From Sphingomonadaceae bacterium (GTDB lineage: Bacteria > Pseudomonadota > Alphaproteobacteria > Sphingomonadales > Sphingomonadaceae): a DNA stretch of 64,000 nt. Shown here in pieces: positions 8,928 through 17,985 of this stretch (positions within the stretch are counted from its first letter, which is position 1; each line of letters starts with the position of its first letter). The translations under genes were made by a program, and so were the position numbers. Below the pieces are notes generated by a model that saw only the letters and a list, made by a program, of their open reading frames with translations, searched no databases and had not been told where the DNA came from. The stretch is taken from the NCBI GenBank assembly GCA_021732525.1, contig JAKFUU010000002.1, forward strand, positions 1 through 64,000, given 5' to 3'.

Positions 8928-11900
8928 TCCGATCCGGCCCGCTTTATACACCGTGCCGTTCGGGCAGGATTTGTGCGACGCAACGGTATCGGTAATCTTT
9001 GAAAAACTGGGCCGAGACCCGTTAGCGCTATCCAGCGCGGTAATTTTTTTACCCAATAACCGCGCGATCACGGCGATGACCGAGGCATTCGTTCGCGCGT
9101 TGAAACCCGGCTTGTTGTTGCCGCATATGGCGGCGCTGGGCGATCTTGCCTTGGATGATAAGCTTGGCGCGTTATTTGATCCGCTGGATATGGCTCCTGC
9201 TATTCCGCCCGCGATCGCACCTATGGCACGGCTGCTGCTGGTGGCGCGATTGGTGACCCAGCAGCGGGCTGCGACGGGCGCGCCGGTAACACCCACCGAA
9301 GCGCTGCGTCTCGCCCGGAAATTATGCGATGTTATCGATGAATTGGAGGTTGAGCAGGTTCAATTTGAGCGTTTTGACGTCATAAAACCCGAAGGCCAAG
9401 ATTTGGCTGCGCATTGGCAGAAATCTTTCGTGCAATTGTTGCAATTATTGCCCGATTATCAGGCCGAATTGGCGGCATTGGGGTTAACCGGGCCATCGGA
9501 GCGGCGCAATTTGTTGCTTGATCGTTTGGGAAAATCTCTGGCGGGTCAAGCGGGCCAGCCGTGGGTCATTGCCGCGGGTATATCGACCGCAGCGCCGGCA
9601 ATATCGCGCTTGCTCCGCCGGATCGCGTTGTTACCGCAATCGATGGTGATATTCCCCGCTATCGATGTTGATATGAGCGATACGGATTGGGATAGTCTGG
9701 GCCCGCATGAGCCGGATGAAGGCCAGTTGCTGGCGCGCAGCGGCCATGAAAGCCATCCGCAATATCACCTGAAACTGCTGCTCGACCGGATGGGATTTGG
9801 CCGCAGCGAGCTTACCCGTCTTGGGCAGGGAAGGGACCAAAAACGCAAGGGTAGCAGTCAAAACCACAGTGAAAGCCAAACCATTCCGCAGATATTTTGC
9901 CTGCCGCAAGCCACCGCCGGTTGGATTGCATTGCCAGCGGCGCAAAAGAAGATGAAGAATGTGCGGTTGATGGTGGCCGAAGAAAGCGCGCAGGAGGCCG
10001 CTGCGATCGCTATTTTAATCCGCGCTGCGTTGGAGCAGAGCGAAAAGCGGATTGCGCTGGTTACGCCCGACCGGGAGCTGGCGCGGCGCTGCGCGGCGCA
10101 GTTGAAACGTTGGAACATCCATGTTGATGATAGCGCGGGCGTGCCGTTGCTGCATAAGCCCGAAGCGACGCTGATCATGGCGCTGGCCGAAATATTGGCG
10201 CAGGATTTTGCGCCAGTGCCCTTACTTAGTTTGATCAAACATCCGCTCGTTCATAAGGGCGACGGGCGGACGGCATGGTTGGAGCAAGCGCGAAATCTCG
10301 ATCTGTTGCTGCGCGGCCCCAACGAAGGCGTGGGATTGGACGCGATCGGCGCGCGCATTGGGCAGGAACAAAAAAAGACCAAGGAAGATCACCGGATCCT
10401 GGCCGCCAACGATTGCGCAGCGCTCGCCGAATATTGGTTGGCGCTCCGCCCGACATTGGATCAGCTTAAAAAGGGAGCGAGTGGCGGGTTGTCCGCCGCG
10501 ATCATCGCGCTGCAAGACGCCGCAACGACATTAAGCCAGGGAGCCGTTTGGAAAGGGGCGGGCGGGCGGCAGTTAGCCGGTTTTTTCGACGAATTGGGGC
10601 TTTATGATCTGTCCGAAATTGGCCCGGTTAAAAATGATTCCATTCCGCCGATTTTATCGGAGCTGATGCGCGATCTGGTGGTTCGTCCGGCCTATGGCGG
10701 GCACCCCCGCGTCGCCATTTATGGCTTGCTAGAGGCCCGGTTGCAGCAAGCCGATATGGTCATTTGCGCGGGGCTGAATGAGGGAAGCTGGCCGCGATTG
10801 GCGCAGCCCGATCCATGGCTTGCGCCGCGAATTCGCCGGGATTTGAAACTGCCCGCACCCGAACGCAACATCGGCCTTGCCGCGCATGATCTGGCCAGCA
10901 TGCTGGGTGCGAAGGAAGTTATTTTGACCCGGTCAAAGCGCGATCGTGGCGGGCCAACCGTGGCGTCGCGTTTTTTGCTGCGGATGCAGGCCTTGCTGGG
11001 GTCAGCGCTGAAAACCGAAAGCATGGCTTTGATACTATCGGATTTGATCGATCGCCTCGATGTGCCCGCCCCGAAATATCGCAGGCCTGCGCCCGTGCCA
11101 TCGGCGGAGCAACGAAAATTGCCGGTTTCGATCACGCAATTTGATACGCTGCGCGCCAATCCTTATTCTTTCTACGCATCACAGATCATGAATTTGAAAT
11201 TGTTGGAAGCCGTCGATGCCGAACCCAGCCATGCCTGGCGCGGAACCATCATTCACCGGATATTGGAGCTGTGGCATAAGGAGGAGAATAGCGGGCCGGA
11301 AGCGTTGATTGCGCGCGCGCAGGATCTGCTGTCCAACAACGCGCTGCATCCAACGCTTCGGGCGATGTGGCAACCGCGGATTGCCAAGGCCCTGCGCTGG
11401 ATCGCCGAAGAAACGCAGCGAATGCGTGATGAAGAGGGGCGAACCGTGCTGGTTGCCGAGCAAAAGGGCGTTATTGAGATGGCCGGGGTGACGGTGACTG
11501 GGCGCGCGGACAGGATCGATCAAATTGCGGGCGGCGGCCTTGCCATCGTGGATTATAAGACCGGTAAACCACCCAGCGCTGCGCAGATCGCCGCTGGTTT
11601 TGCGCTGCAACTAGGGCTAATCGGTTATATGGCGGAAAATGGCGCAATCGAAGGCGCAGCGGGCATTGCGGCGCGGTTTGAATATTGGAGCTTGGCGAAA
11701 GACAAGGGTGATTTTGGCGCGATCAAAATTCCAACCAGCGACAAGCCAAAACCCAATGCAATATTATCCAGCGATTTGGTTGCTTTCGCCGAAAAGGAAG
11801 CGACCGGGATATTGAACCATTGGATCAGCGGCGATGCGCCGTTTACCGCGATGCTTGAACCGCAATATGCCTATAGCGAGTATAATCAATTGATGCGGCT

Positions 11901-11955
11901 GCAGGAATGGGATGGGCGGGAGGCGCTGGCCGCACCGGGCGATCCGGCCTTATGA
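8920..11955 (+). CDS. addB: double-strand break repair helicase-nuclease subunit AddB
   Basis: Started at the ATG at 8920 (MADPIRPALYTVPFG, the usual AddB beginning), giving 1011 residues; the ORF-track start lies inside murU. The protein has an inactivated UvrD-like helicase fold and a C-terminal PD-(D/E)XK nuclease region: GRADRIDQ followed by GLAIVDYKTGK, the catalytic Asp and Lys. AddB works with AddA to resect double-strand ends and recognise Chi-like sites before RecA loading. The stop overlaps the addA ATG (ATGA). Confidence 0.93.
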   Translation: MADPIRPALYTVPFGQDLCDATVSVIFEKLGRDPLALSSAVIFLPNNRAITAMTEAFVRALKPGLLLPHMAALGDLALDDKLGALFDPLDMAPAIPPAIAPMARLLLVARLVTQQRAATGAPVTPTEALRLARKLCDVIDELEVEQVQFERFDVIKPEGQDLAAHWQKSFVQLLQLLPDYQAELAALGLTGPSERRNLLLDRLGKSLAGQAGQPWVIAAGISTAAPAISRLLRRIALLPQSMVIFPAIDVDMSDTDWDSLGPHEPDEGQLLARSGHESHPQYHLKLLLDRMGFGRSELTRLGQGRDQKRKGSSQNHSESQTIPQIFCLPQATAGWIALPAAQKKMKNVRLMVAEESAQEAAAIAILIRAALEQSEKRIALVTPDRELARRCAAQLKRWNIHVDDSAGVPLLHKPEATLIMALAEILAQDFAPVPLLSLIKHPLVHKGDGRTAWLEQARNLDLLLRGPNEGVGLDAIGARIGQEQKKTKEDHRILAANDCAALAEYWLALRPTLDQLKKGASGGLSAAIIALQDAATTLSQGAVWKGAGGRQLAGFFDELGLYDLSEIGPVKNDSIPPILSELMRDLVVRPAYGGHPRVAIYGLLEARLQQADMVICAGLNEGSWPRLAQPDPWLAPRIRRDLKLPAPERNIGLAAHDLASMLGAKEVILTRSKRDRGGPTVASRFLLRMQALLGSALKTESMALILSDLIDRLDVPAPKYRRPAPVPSAEQRKLPVSITQFDTLRANPYSFYASQIMNLKLLEAVDAEPSHAWRGTIIHRILELWHKEENSGPEALIARAQDLLSNNALHPTLRAMWQPRIAKALRWIAEETQRMRDEEGRTVLVAEQKGVIEMAGVTVTGRADRIDQIAGGGLAIVDYKTGKPPSAAQIAAGFALQLGLIGYMAENGAIEGAAGIAARFEYWSLAKDKGDFGAIKIPTSDKPKPNAILSSDLVAFAEKEATGILNHWISGDAPFTAMLEPQYAYSEYNQLMRLQEWDGREALAAPGDPAL

Positions 11956-14900
11956 CCGTCAGCCGCAGCTTAAAGCGCGGATTACATGCGTTGAGCGTGG
12001 AACAAGCCGCCGCGGTCGCGCCCACGCAGAATATCTGGCTCAGCGCGTCGGCCGGAACCGGCAAGACGCAAGTTTTGACCGCGCGGGTTATCCGGCTGTT
12101 GCTGGAGGACGGCGTTAAGCCCGAAAATTTGCTGTCGATTACATTTACTAAGACCGGCGCGGCCGAAATGGCCGAACGGATCAATAATTTGCTTGCATCC
12201 TGGGTGCAAATGAAAGGTTCCGATCTTGCGCAAGATTTGATCGCGATCGGCGCGGATCATTCGCCCGCCACCCAAAACCGGGCACGGCGCTTATTCGCAT
12301 CGGTGCTGGATGCACCGGGCGGCGGTTTGCAGATATTGACAATCCACAGCCTTTGTCAGTCTCTGCTCGCCAGCTTTCCCGAAGAGGCCGGGCTGGTTGC
12401 CGGATTTGAACTTGTGGAGGGCCGCGAACAGGCCGAGCTATACCGGCAATCGCTCGCCGAAATGATCACCGCCGCCGAACAGGATGGTCAGGATTGGTTG
12501 ATTGCCGCGCTACAACAGCTCAGTTTGGACATGGGCGAAGATCGCGCGCAAAAATTCCTGCAACGCTGTGCTGCTGCGCCCCATGCAATGGCCGAAATTC
12601 CCAACGACACCGGCGCCCGGATTTTTGTACGGCGACATTTGGGGCTGGATTATGACGAACCTATTGCTGAAATACTCCTGACGCTGCTCGATGATAGCGT
12701 GATTAACCGCGCAAATATCATTGCGATTGCCGAAATGAATGCAGCCTGGGGCGGCAAGCGCGGATCGGAGCGGGCGGCCAAAATTTACGAATGGCTGGCG
12801 ATGGCTGGCGGAGAACGGGCGCAGAATTTTGCCATGCTGCATGGCTTTTGGAGCAAGGGCGACGGTGATCCGCTGATTGCATCGAGGGGCTATACCCCGC
12901 TGGATGAGGCTTATTCCGAAATTGCGTTGGGCCTTTATAATTGGACATCGGCTTTGCTCACCCTTATCCGCATTGCGGAATATACGGAGCGGTTGGCACC
13001 TGCGCTGTTGGCCGGGAAAGCCTTTGCTGCGCGTTATCAGGAAAATAAGCGCGCGCGCGGCTTGGTTGATTTTGGCGATATGATCCGCAAAGCCGCCGAT
13101 TTGCTGCGCGGCGGCGGAGTGGCCGAATGGGTCCGCTATAAGCTTGATCAGCAAATAGATCATATTTTGATCGATGAGGCGCAAGACACCAACAATGCGC
13201 AATGGGATATCGTCCGCGCGCTTGCCGATGATTTTTTCAGCGGCAATGCCGCAAAGGGTGAGGTCAACCGCACCATCTTTGCCGTGGGCGATTATAAGCA
13301 GGCGATATTTGGGTTTCAAGGTACCGACCCGGAAAATTATCGCCAAGCGGGCGCGTTTTTTGGCGAGCGAATCAAACTTAGCGGCAAAGAATTGCAACGG
13401 ATCGCCTTGTCGCGCAGTTTCCGTTCGACCCGGCCTGTGCTCGATTTTGTCAATGCCGTTATCAAACTGGCCGGGCCGGAAACTTTTGGTATCCACGACC
13501 CTATTGAGGCGCATTTTAGCGAAATATCCGCCGCAGGGACAATCGAGCTTTTCGCGCCCGTTACCGCCGGGCAGGGCGGCGAGAATGAGGATGGTGACGC
13601 GGCCGGTGCCGCCGCCCCTGCTGGCGATATTTCCAGCTTAGCTGACGAGGATGAGGAAAGCTGGCTGAGCAGTGAAAAGCGGATTTTGGCGCACCGGATC
13701 GCCGCTTATGTCCGCAAACTGATCGATGAAGCACCGATGTTGGCGGCCAGAGGCAGGCGGCTTGTGGCGGGCGATATTATGATATTGCTGCGCAGCCGCG
13801 GCGAAACGGCAAGCTTTTTGGTGGGGCAGTTGCATGATAAGAATGTGCCGGTTGCGGGGATTGACCGGTTGCGATTGCAACAACCGCTGGCGGTGCAAGA
13901 TATGCTGTCGGTGGTGCGTTTTGTGCTACAACCGGGCGACGATCTAAGCCTTGCTTGCATCCTGGTTTCGCCCTTAATCGGCTGGTCACAAGATGATTTG
14001 TTGCAGCATGGCTATCGCGGGCCGAGCCATAAGGGCAAAAACCTTTGGCAATTTTTGCGCATAAAACCGGAACTTGCCGGCGATGTCGCCTTGCTGTCCG
14101 GCCTGCTTAACCAAGCCGATTATGTGACGGTTTATGATTTTCTTGAACATATTCTGTCGGGGGCCATTGCCGGGCGTAAGAAATTCACCGCCCGTTTGGG
14201 GCGCGAAACATTGGTTCCGATTGAGGAATTGCTTAACGCGGCGATGCAATTTGAACAAAGTCATGGCGGCGGCCTGCAAAGCTTTCTGGATTGGTTTGAA
14301 CGCGGTGACACCGAGATAAAGCGCGAAGGATTGGCAAGCGCAAACGAAGTTCGGGTGATGACGGTGCATGGCGCCAAGGGGTTGCAGGCGCCGGTTGTCA
14401 TCCTGGCCGATGTCACCGCCGATCCCGATGCCAAGAAAGACCGTGATTTTTCGCTGTCGCTCAAAAATGGCGAGGTGGTGCCTCTGCTGCCCATTAACAA
14501 GGCGGATAAGCACGGGATGCTCGAAAAAATTGCGCAGCAGCAGGAAACCGCCGACCGCCAGGAACACCACCGCTTGCTTTATGTGGCGATGACGCGGGCG
14601 GAAGAACGGTTGGTTATGGCAGGATCGATCGGCGACCGCGCCCGGAATCGCGGAGCATCCGAACAAAGCTGGTTTGCGCTTATCGAACGTGCGATGCAGT
14701 TGGTGGGCTGCGTCTATGAAGCAGACGCCTTGTGGACAGGCGTTATGCGCTATTGTGGTGCCAGCCCGCTGGTGCCTGCCGCGGCGGGCGCGCAGGACAA
14801 GCCAGAAACGGCATGGCCCTCGTTACCGCCATGGCTGTTATCGCCTGCACCCCAAGAGCAAAGCCCGCCGCGCCCGCTTGTGCCATCGCATCTCGACGAT

Positions 14901-15437
14901 GATGATTATGGCGAGGCCCCGGTCAGCAACGCGATGCGGCGGGCGGCGGACAAGGGCCGTTTGATCCATGCGGTGTTTGAACGGATTAGCGGCGAAGATA
15001 CCGCGCATCTATTGAAGTCGGCGGGTGAATGGCTGCAGATGAACAATAAGAACCCGGCAATCGACAATGATGCGATTTTGGCGGATGTTGCGGCGGTCAT
15101 TACCAACCCGGAATGGAGCGTGTTTTTCGGCCCCAACGCCCGCGCCGAAGTGCCGTTGGCGGCGGTGGTGGGCAGCAGCGTCATCACCGGACGCATTGAC
15201 CGGCTTAATATCGGGCCGGACCATATCCATATATTGGATTTCAAGACCGGGCGTAATGTGCCCCGCGATCCGGCCAACCTGCCGCGTGCGTTTTTGCGGC
15301 AAATGGCACATTATGTTGCGGCGGTGGAAATGATTTTCCCCGGCAAATGCGTTAAGGCGAGCTTGCTATTCACCCATATTCCCATTTTGATCACCCTTCC
15401 TCCTGAACTGCTCGATCCGCACCGGCCCGCTGCATAA
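11952..15437 (+). CDS. addA: double-strand break repair helicase AddA
   Basis: Started at the ATG at 11952 (MTVSRSLKRGLHALSVEQ), 1161 residues, overlapping the addB stop. It is a UvrD-family helicase with Walker A SASAGTGKT, motif Ia SITFTKTGAAEM, motif II LIDEAQDTN, motif III GDYKQAIFGFQG and motif V MTVHGAKGLQAPVV. A C-terminal RecB-type nuclease follows (GRIDRLNIG, HILDFKTGR). Both subunits keep nuclease motifs, as expected for the AddAB type rather than RecBCD. Last gene of the divL-like to addA overlapping operon. Confidence 0.95.
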   Translation: MTVSRSLKRGLHALSVEQAAAVAPTQNIWLSASAGTGKTQVLTARVIRLLLEDGVKPENLLSITFTKTGAAEMAERINNLLASWVQMKGSDLAQDLIAIGADHSPATQNRARRLFASVLDAPGGGLQILTIHSLCQSLLASFPEEAGLVAGFELVEGREQAELYRQSLAEMITAAEQDGQDWLIAALQQLSLDMGEDRAQKFLQRCAAAPHAMAEIPNDTGARIFVRRHLGLDYDEPIAEILLTLLDDSVINRANIIAIAEMNAAWGGKRGSERAAKIYEWLAMAGGERAQNFAMLHGFWSKGDGDPLIASRGYTPLDEAYSEIALGLYNWTSALLTLIRIAEYTERLAPALLAGKAFAARYQENKRARGLVDFGDMIRKAADLLRGGGVAEWVRYKLDQQIDHILIDEAQDTNNAQWDIVRALADDFFSGNAAKGEVNRTIFAVGDYKQAIFGFQGTDPENYRQAGAFFGERIKLSGKELQRIALSRSFRSTRPVLDFVNAVIKLAGPETFGIHDPIEAHFSEISAAGTIELFAPVTAGQGGENEDGDAAGAAAPAGDISSLADEDEESWLSSEKRILAHRIAAYVRKLIDEAPMLAARGRRLVAGDIMILLRSRGETASFLVGQLHDKNVPVAGIDRLRLQQPLAVQDMLSVVRFVLQPGDDLSLACILVSPLIGWSQDDLLQHGYRGPSHKGKNLWQFLRIKPELAGDVALLSGLLNQADYVTVYDFLEHILSGAIAGRKKFTARLGRETLVPIEELLNAAMQFEQSHGGGLQSFLDWFERGDTEIKREGLASANEVRVMTVHGAKGLQAPVVILADVTADPDAKKDRDFSLSLKNGEVVPLLPINKADKHGMLEKIAQQQETADRQEHHRLLYVAMTRAEERLVMAGSIGDRARNRGASEQSWFALIERAMQLVGCVYEADALWTGVMRYCGASPLVPAAAGAQDKPETAWPSLPPWLLSPAPQEQSPPRPLVPSHLDDDDYGEAPVSNAMRRAADKGRLIHAVFERISGEDTAHLLKSAGEWLQMNNKNPAIDNDAILADVAAVITNPEWSVFFGPNARAEVPLAAVVGSSVITGRIDRLNIGPDHIHILDFKTGRNVPRDPANLPRAFLRQMAHYVAAVEMIFPGKCVKASLLFTHIPILITLPPELLDPHRPAA

Positions 15438-15552
15438 AATCTCACCGGTAATGTTTTCTATTTAGAATGGGCAAACAAAACTATGCGCAGGCTGGCTTGT
15501 CACCGTTCAAATCGCAGCTTACATCGGGGGCATAGTCAAAAGGAGAATAGCA

Positions 15553-15873
15553 ATGGCGACCATCCCCGTCAGTGACCAAGATTTTCAAGCAAATGTGTTG
15601 AACAGCAGCAAGCCCGTTATCGTAGATTTTTGGGCGGAATGGTGCGGTCCATGTAAGATGATTGGACCCAGCCTAGAAGAATTGAGCGAAGAATTGAGCG
15701 AACAAGTGACAATCGTGAAACTCAATATCGACGATCATCCCGATACACCGTCAAAATACGGCGTGCGCGGCATTCCGACGATGATCTTGTTCAAAGATGG
15801 CCAGATTGTCGATACCAAAGTGGGCGCGGCGCCCAAATCGGAGCTGAAGCGCTGGATTGAAGAAGCGCTTTAG
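15553..15873 (+). CDS. trxA: thioredoxin 1
   Basis: A 106-residue thioredoxin with the active site WAEWCGPCKM and the cis-proline segment RGIPTMILFK. A strong AAAGGAGA ribosome site precedes the ATG. It supplies reducing power to ribonucleotide reductase, peroxiredoxins and others. A 12-bp in-frame tandem duplication gives the doubled ELSEELSE in the linker helix (15676-15699). The TAG stop abuts a palindromic repeat. Confidence 0.97.
   Translation: MATIPVSDQDFQANVLNSSKPVIVDFWAEWCGPCKMIGPSLEELSEELSEQVTIVKLNIDDHPDTPSKYGVRGIPTMILFKDGQIVDTKVGAAPKSELKRWIEEAL
15676..15699 (+). repeat. 12-bp in-frame tandem duplication in trxA
   Basis: GAAGAATTGAGC occurs twice in succession, adding four residues to a surface helix of thioredoxin without disturbing the frame. 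Confidence 0.9.
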
Positions 15874-15902
15874 AGCATGACGCGCTAAATGCGGATCGCT
15901 CC

Positions 15903-16030
15903 AATCCTCCCCGGAACGGGGAGGTGCCCGCAGGGCGGAGGGGTCCCAGGCTGAGTAAAGGGCAATGCACGCGGGGAAGTTGGGCCCCCTCCGCCGGCTT
16001 CGCCGCCACCTCCCCGTTCCGGGGAGGATT
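15903..16030. repeat. REP-like palindromic element between trxA and argJ
   Basis: A 128-bp unit bounded by perfect 24-bp inverted repeats (15903-15926 and 16007-16030), each itself a hairpin around CCTCCCCGGAACGGGGAGG. The interior has a second pairing (GGCGGAGGGG / CCCCTCCGCC). The leading part (about 15879-15965) is clearly related to 56439-56525 after pdhB, including GGATCGCTCCAATCCTC. It sits between convergent genes and could act as a bidirectional terminator. Confidence 0.9.
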
Positions 16031-16056
16031 GATACAGATCTATCGCAAAATGCTTT

Positions 16057-16160
16057 AGAGGATAATGCGATTTCATTGAATCGTACCATGCTCTTTATCT
16101 CTTTGTGATTGCGTGATTTTATGCGATTAACCGGTGTCCACTTAATCGCATCACGCTCTA
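16057..16160 (-). repeat. 104-bp stop-anchored repeat, copy B (argJ)
   Basis: Read on the minus strand it begins TAGAGCGTGATGCG, where TAG is the argJ stop codon, and ends CCTCT 104 bases later. It aligns without gaps with copies at 24841, 49220 and 63569 and is closest to the 24841 copy (first 37 bases identical). Confidence 0.92.
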
Positions 16161-17384
16161 ACTCCGATAATCGGCGTTGATCGAAATATACCCATGCGTT
16201 AGATCGCAGGTCCATACAGTAGCGCGGCCCGCGCCAAGGCCCAGGTCAATGCCGATGCGTATTTCCGCGCCCTTGAGGTGTTCGGTGACGGGTGCTTCGT
16301 TGTAACTATCCACCGCTAACCCCGCCTGCGCCACCCATTTATCGGCAAAGCGGATGGCGAGCTTGTCACGGTCGGCAGGCTCGCCCGCCTTGCCAACCGC
16401 CATGACAACGCGGCCCCAATTGGCATCTTCGCCCGCGATCGCGGTTTTAACCAGCGGCGAGTTGGCAATCGATAGCCCAATCCGGCGCGCGCTATCGTCG
16501 CTTACGGCTCCCGTCACTTCAATTTCGATGAATTTTTGCGCGCCTTCGCCGTCACGCACCACCAGATGCGCCAACTGCAAACAAATATCATTCAGCGCGG
16601 CGGCAAAGGCATCGACGCCGGGATCATCGAAGCTGGCCAGGGGTGCGTTCCCGGCTTTGCCGGTGGCAAAGGCCAGCACCGTGTCGCTGGTCGATGTATC
16701 GCTATCAACGGTGATGCAGCTAAAACTGCGCAGATTGGCAGCAGACAGTATTTCTTGCAGAAAGCCCGGCTCCACCGCCGCATCGGTAAAAATATAGCCG
16801 AGCATGGTTGCCATATCGGGCGCGATCATGCCGCTGCCTTTGATGATGGCGGATAGATGCACTGTCTTGCCGCCCACTATCGCGCTCGCCGCTGCACCTT
16901 TTGGGAAGGTATCGGTTGTGGTAATCGTGGTTGCGATCTCTTCCCAACTGCAAGGACTGGAGTCAAAAGCCGCCTGCAATCCCGCGTTTGCCTTGTCCTT
17001 TGGCAAAGGCACACCAATCACGCCGGTGGAAGAAACGAAAACTTCGCCAGGATCACAATCTAAATGCGCGGCAACGCGGCTCATAATCGCCTCAACCGCC
17101 TCGCGCCCGCGAAATCCGGTAAAGGCGTTGGCATTGCCCGCATTCACCACCAACCCCCGCGCCCGGCCATTTTTCAAGCTTTCGCGGGTCATTTCAACCT
17201 CGGTTGAACAACAAAGATTGCGGGTTGTTACGCCCGCCACCGCGGTACCTTCATCTAATGTAACGAAACTCAAATCACACCGATCCCATTCCTTATATCG
17301 CGCGCGAGCGATACGCAGGGTTACGCCATCAATATTTTGCAATATTGGAAAATGATCGGGCGCAAGCGGCGATTTTATGGACAA
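16158..17384 (-). CDS. argJ: bifunctional glutamate N-acetyltransferase / N-acetylglutamate synthase
   Basis: A 408-residue ArgJ with the autoproteolytic site KGSGMIAPDMATMLGY (cleavage before the Thr of ATML separates the alpha and beta chains). Other family segments include NAGNANAFTG, SSTGVIG and EDANWGRVVMAVG. It transfers the acetyl group from N-acetylornithine to glutamate in the cyclic arginine pathway. The predicted start is a TTG at 17384 with only a weak ribosome site; no better in-frame ATG is apparent. The TAG stop is the first codon of a 104-bp repeat. Confidence 0.95.
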   Translation of the reverse strand: MSIKSPLAPDHFPILQNIDGVTLRIARARYKEWDRCDLSFVTLDEGTAVAGVTTRNLCCSTEVEMTRESLKNGRARGLVVNAGNANAFTGFRGREAVEAIMSRVAAHLDCDPGEVFVSSTGVIGVPLPKDKANAGLQAAFDSSPCSWEEIATTITTTDTFPKGAAASAIVGGKTVHLSAIIKGSGMIAPDMATMLGYIFTDAAVEPGFLQEILSAANLRSFSCITVDSDTSTSDTVLAFATGKAGNAPLASFDDPGVDAFAAALNDICLQLAHLVVRDGEGAQKFIEIEVTGAVSDDSARRIGLSIANSPLVKTAIAGEDANWGRVVMAVGKAGEPADRDKLAIRFADKWVAQAGLAVDSYNEAPVTEHLKGAEIRIGIDLGLGAGRATVWTCDLTHGYISINADYRS

Positions 17385-17444
17385 AGTTTACTCTTTCGAT
17401 ATTAATTGCGGGCGGGTTTCAGAATGGTTTGCAGGAGATTATTT

Positions 17445-17543
17445 ATGCCGCTCATTAGCTTAATCGCCACAGCAAGCGCAACCTTGCTTGCAACGGTGGT
17501 CCCTTTGGAACCCGATGTGCCGGTTGCAGATCATCCTTCGTGA
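17445..17543 (+). CDS. possible 32-residue hydrophobic small protein
   Basis: This ORF is too short for the ORF track: ATG at 17445 behind CAGGAG with a 7-nt spacer, then MPLISLIATASATLLATVV and a short acidic tail ending DHPS. The hydrophobic first half could be a signal or membrane segment. It lies between argJ (divergent) and the small secreted protein upstream of secA. Support is only the good ribosome site and composition. Confidence 0.35.
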   Translation: MPLISLIATASATLLATVVPLEPDVPVADHPS

Positions 17544-17606
17544 TTTTTCATCTACCCTTTTGCTGGACGAAAGGTGTTGCGCTCATTATGTGAGCAGGGA
17601 CCAATT

Positions 17607-17885
17607 ATGTTGACGCGCTCTTTCCTATTTCTGCTGGCGATGATGACCGGCCTGTCCGCGGCCCAAGCGGCGGATACGGTGCGTCACGCGCCAGCGGCCG
17701 TTGGTGCATCCGCTGTGCAAGCGGTTGATCTCCTCCGGTCTAGCCAAGTAAAACCTGCCAAAGCCCATATAGCGATTTTGACCAATGCGGCCCTCGATCC
17801 GATACCGTCACTTCGCGCGCCTGTTGCGGCTGATTTCAGCATCCCGGCGCCGCGCATTTTTATCGGTGACCGCAACCGGCAATAG
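17607..17885 (+). CDS. small secreted protein upstream of secA, candidate SecM-like arrest peptide
   Basis: Started at the ATG at 17607, which has AGGGA six bases upstream, giving 92 residues. Residues 1-22 form a clear signal peptide (hydrophobic core FLFLLAMMTGL, cleavage near AQA-AD). The mature part is small, alanine- and proline-rich and without cysteines. Near the C terminus is SLRAPVAADF; RAP-containing motifs (RAPP, RAPG) are the stalling signal in described Sec-monitoring arrest peptides. secA starts 100 bp downstream on the same strand. This organisation mirrors SecM-SecA, but no sequence similarity to SecM is visible, and a regulatory role is inference. Confidence 0.75.
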   Translation: MLTRSFLFLLAMMTGLSAAQAADTVRHAPAAVGASAVQAVDLLRSSQVKPAKAHIAILTNAALDPIPSLRAPVAADFSIPAPRIFIGDRNRQ

Positions 17886-17985
17886 CCGGGGCACCAGCAT
17901 AAATCATTTTTGAATTTAATGTTGCAAATGCCGTGTCGATGCCAGCTGGGCTCCGCGCATTGCCAAGCGCTCAAGGAATATCACT

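Noticed and set aside
12510-13514. 334-residue minus-strand ORF inside addA
   Set aside because: The overlying addA frame carries helicase motifs throughout; the antisense frame has none.
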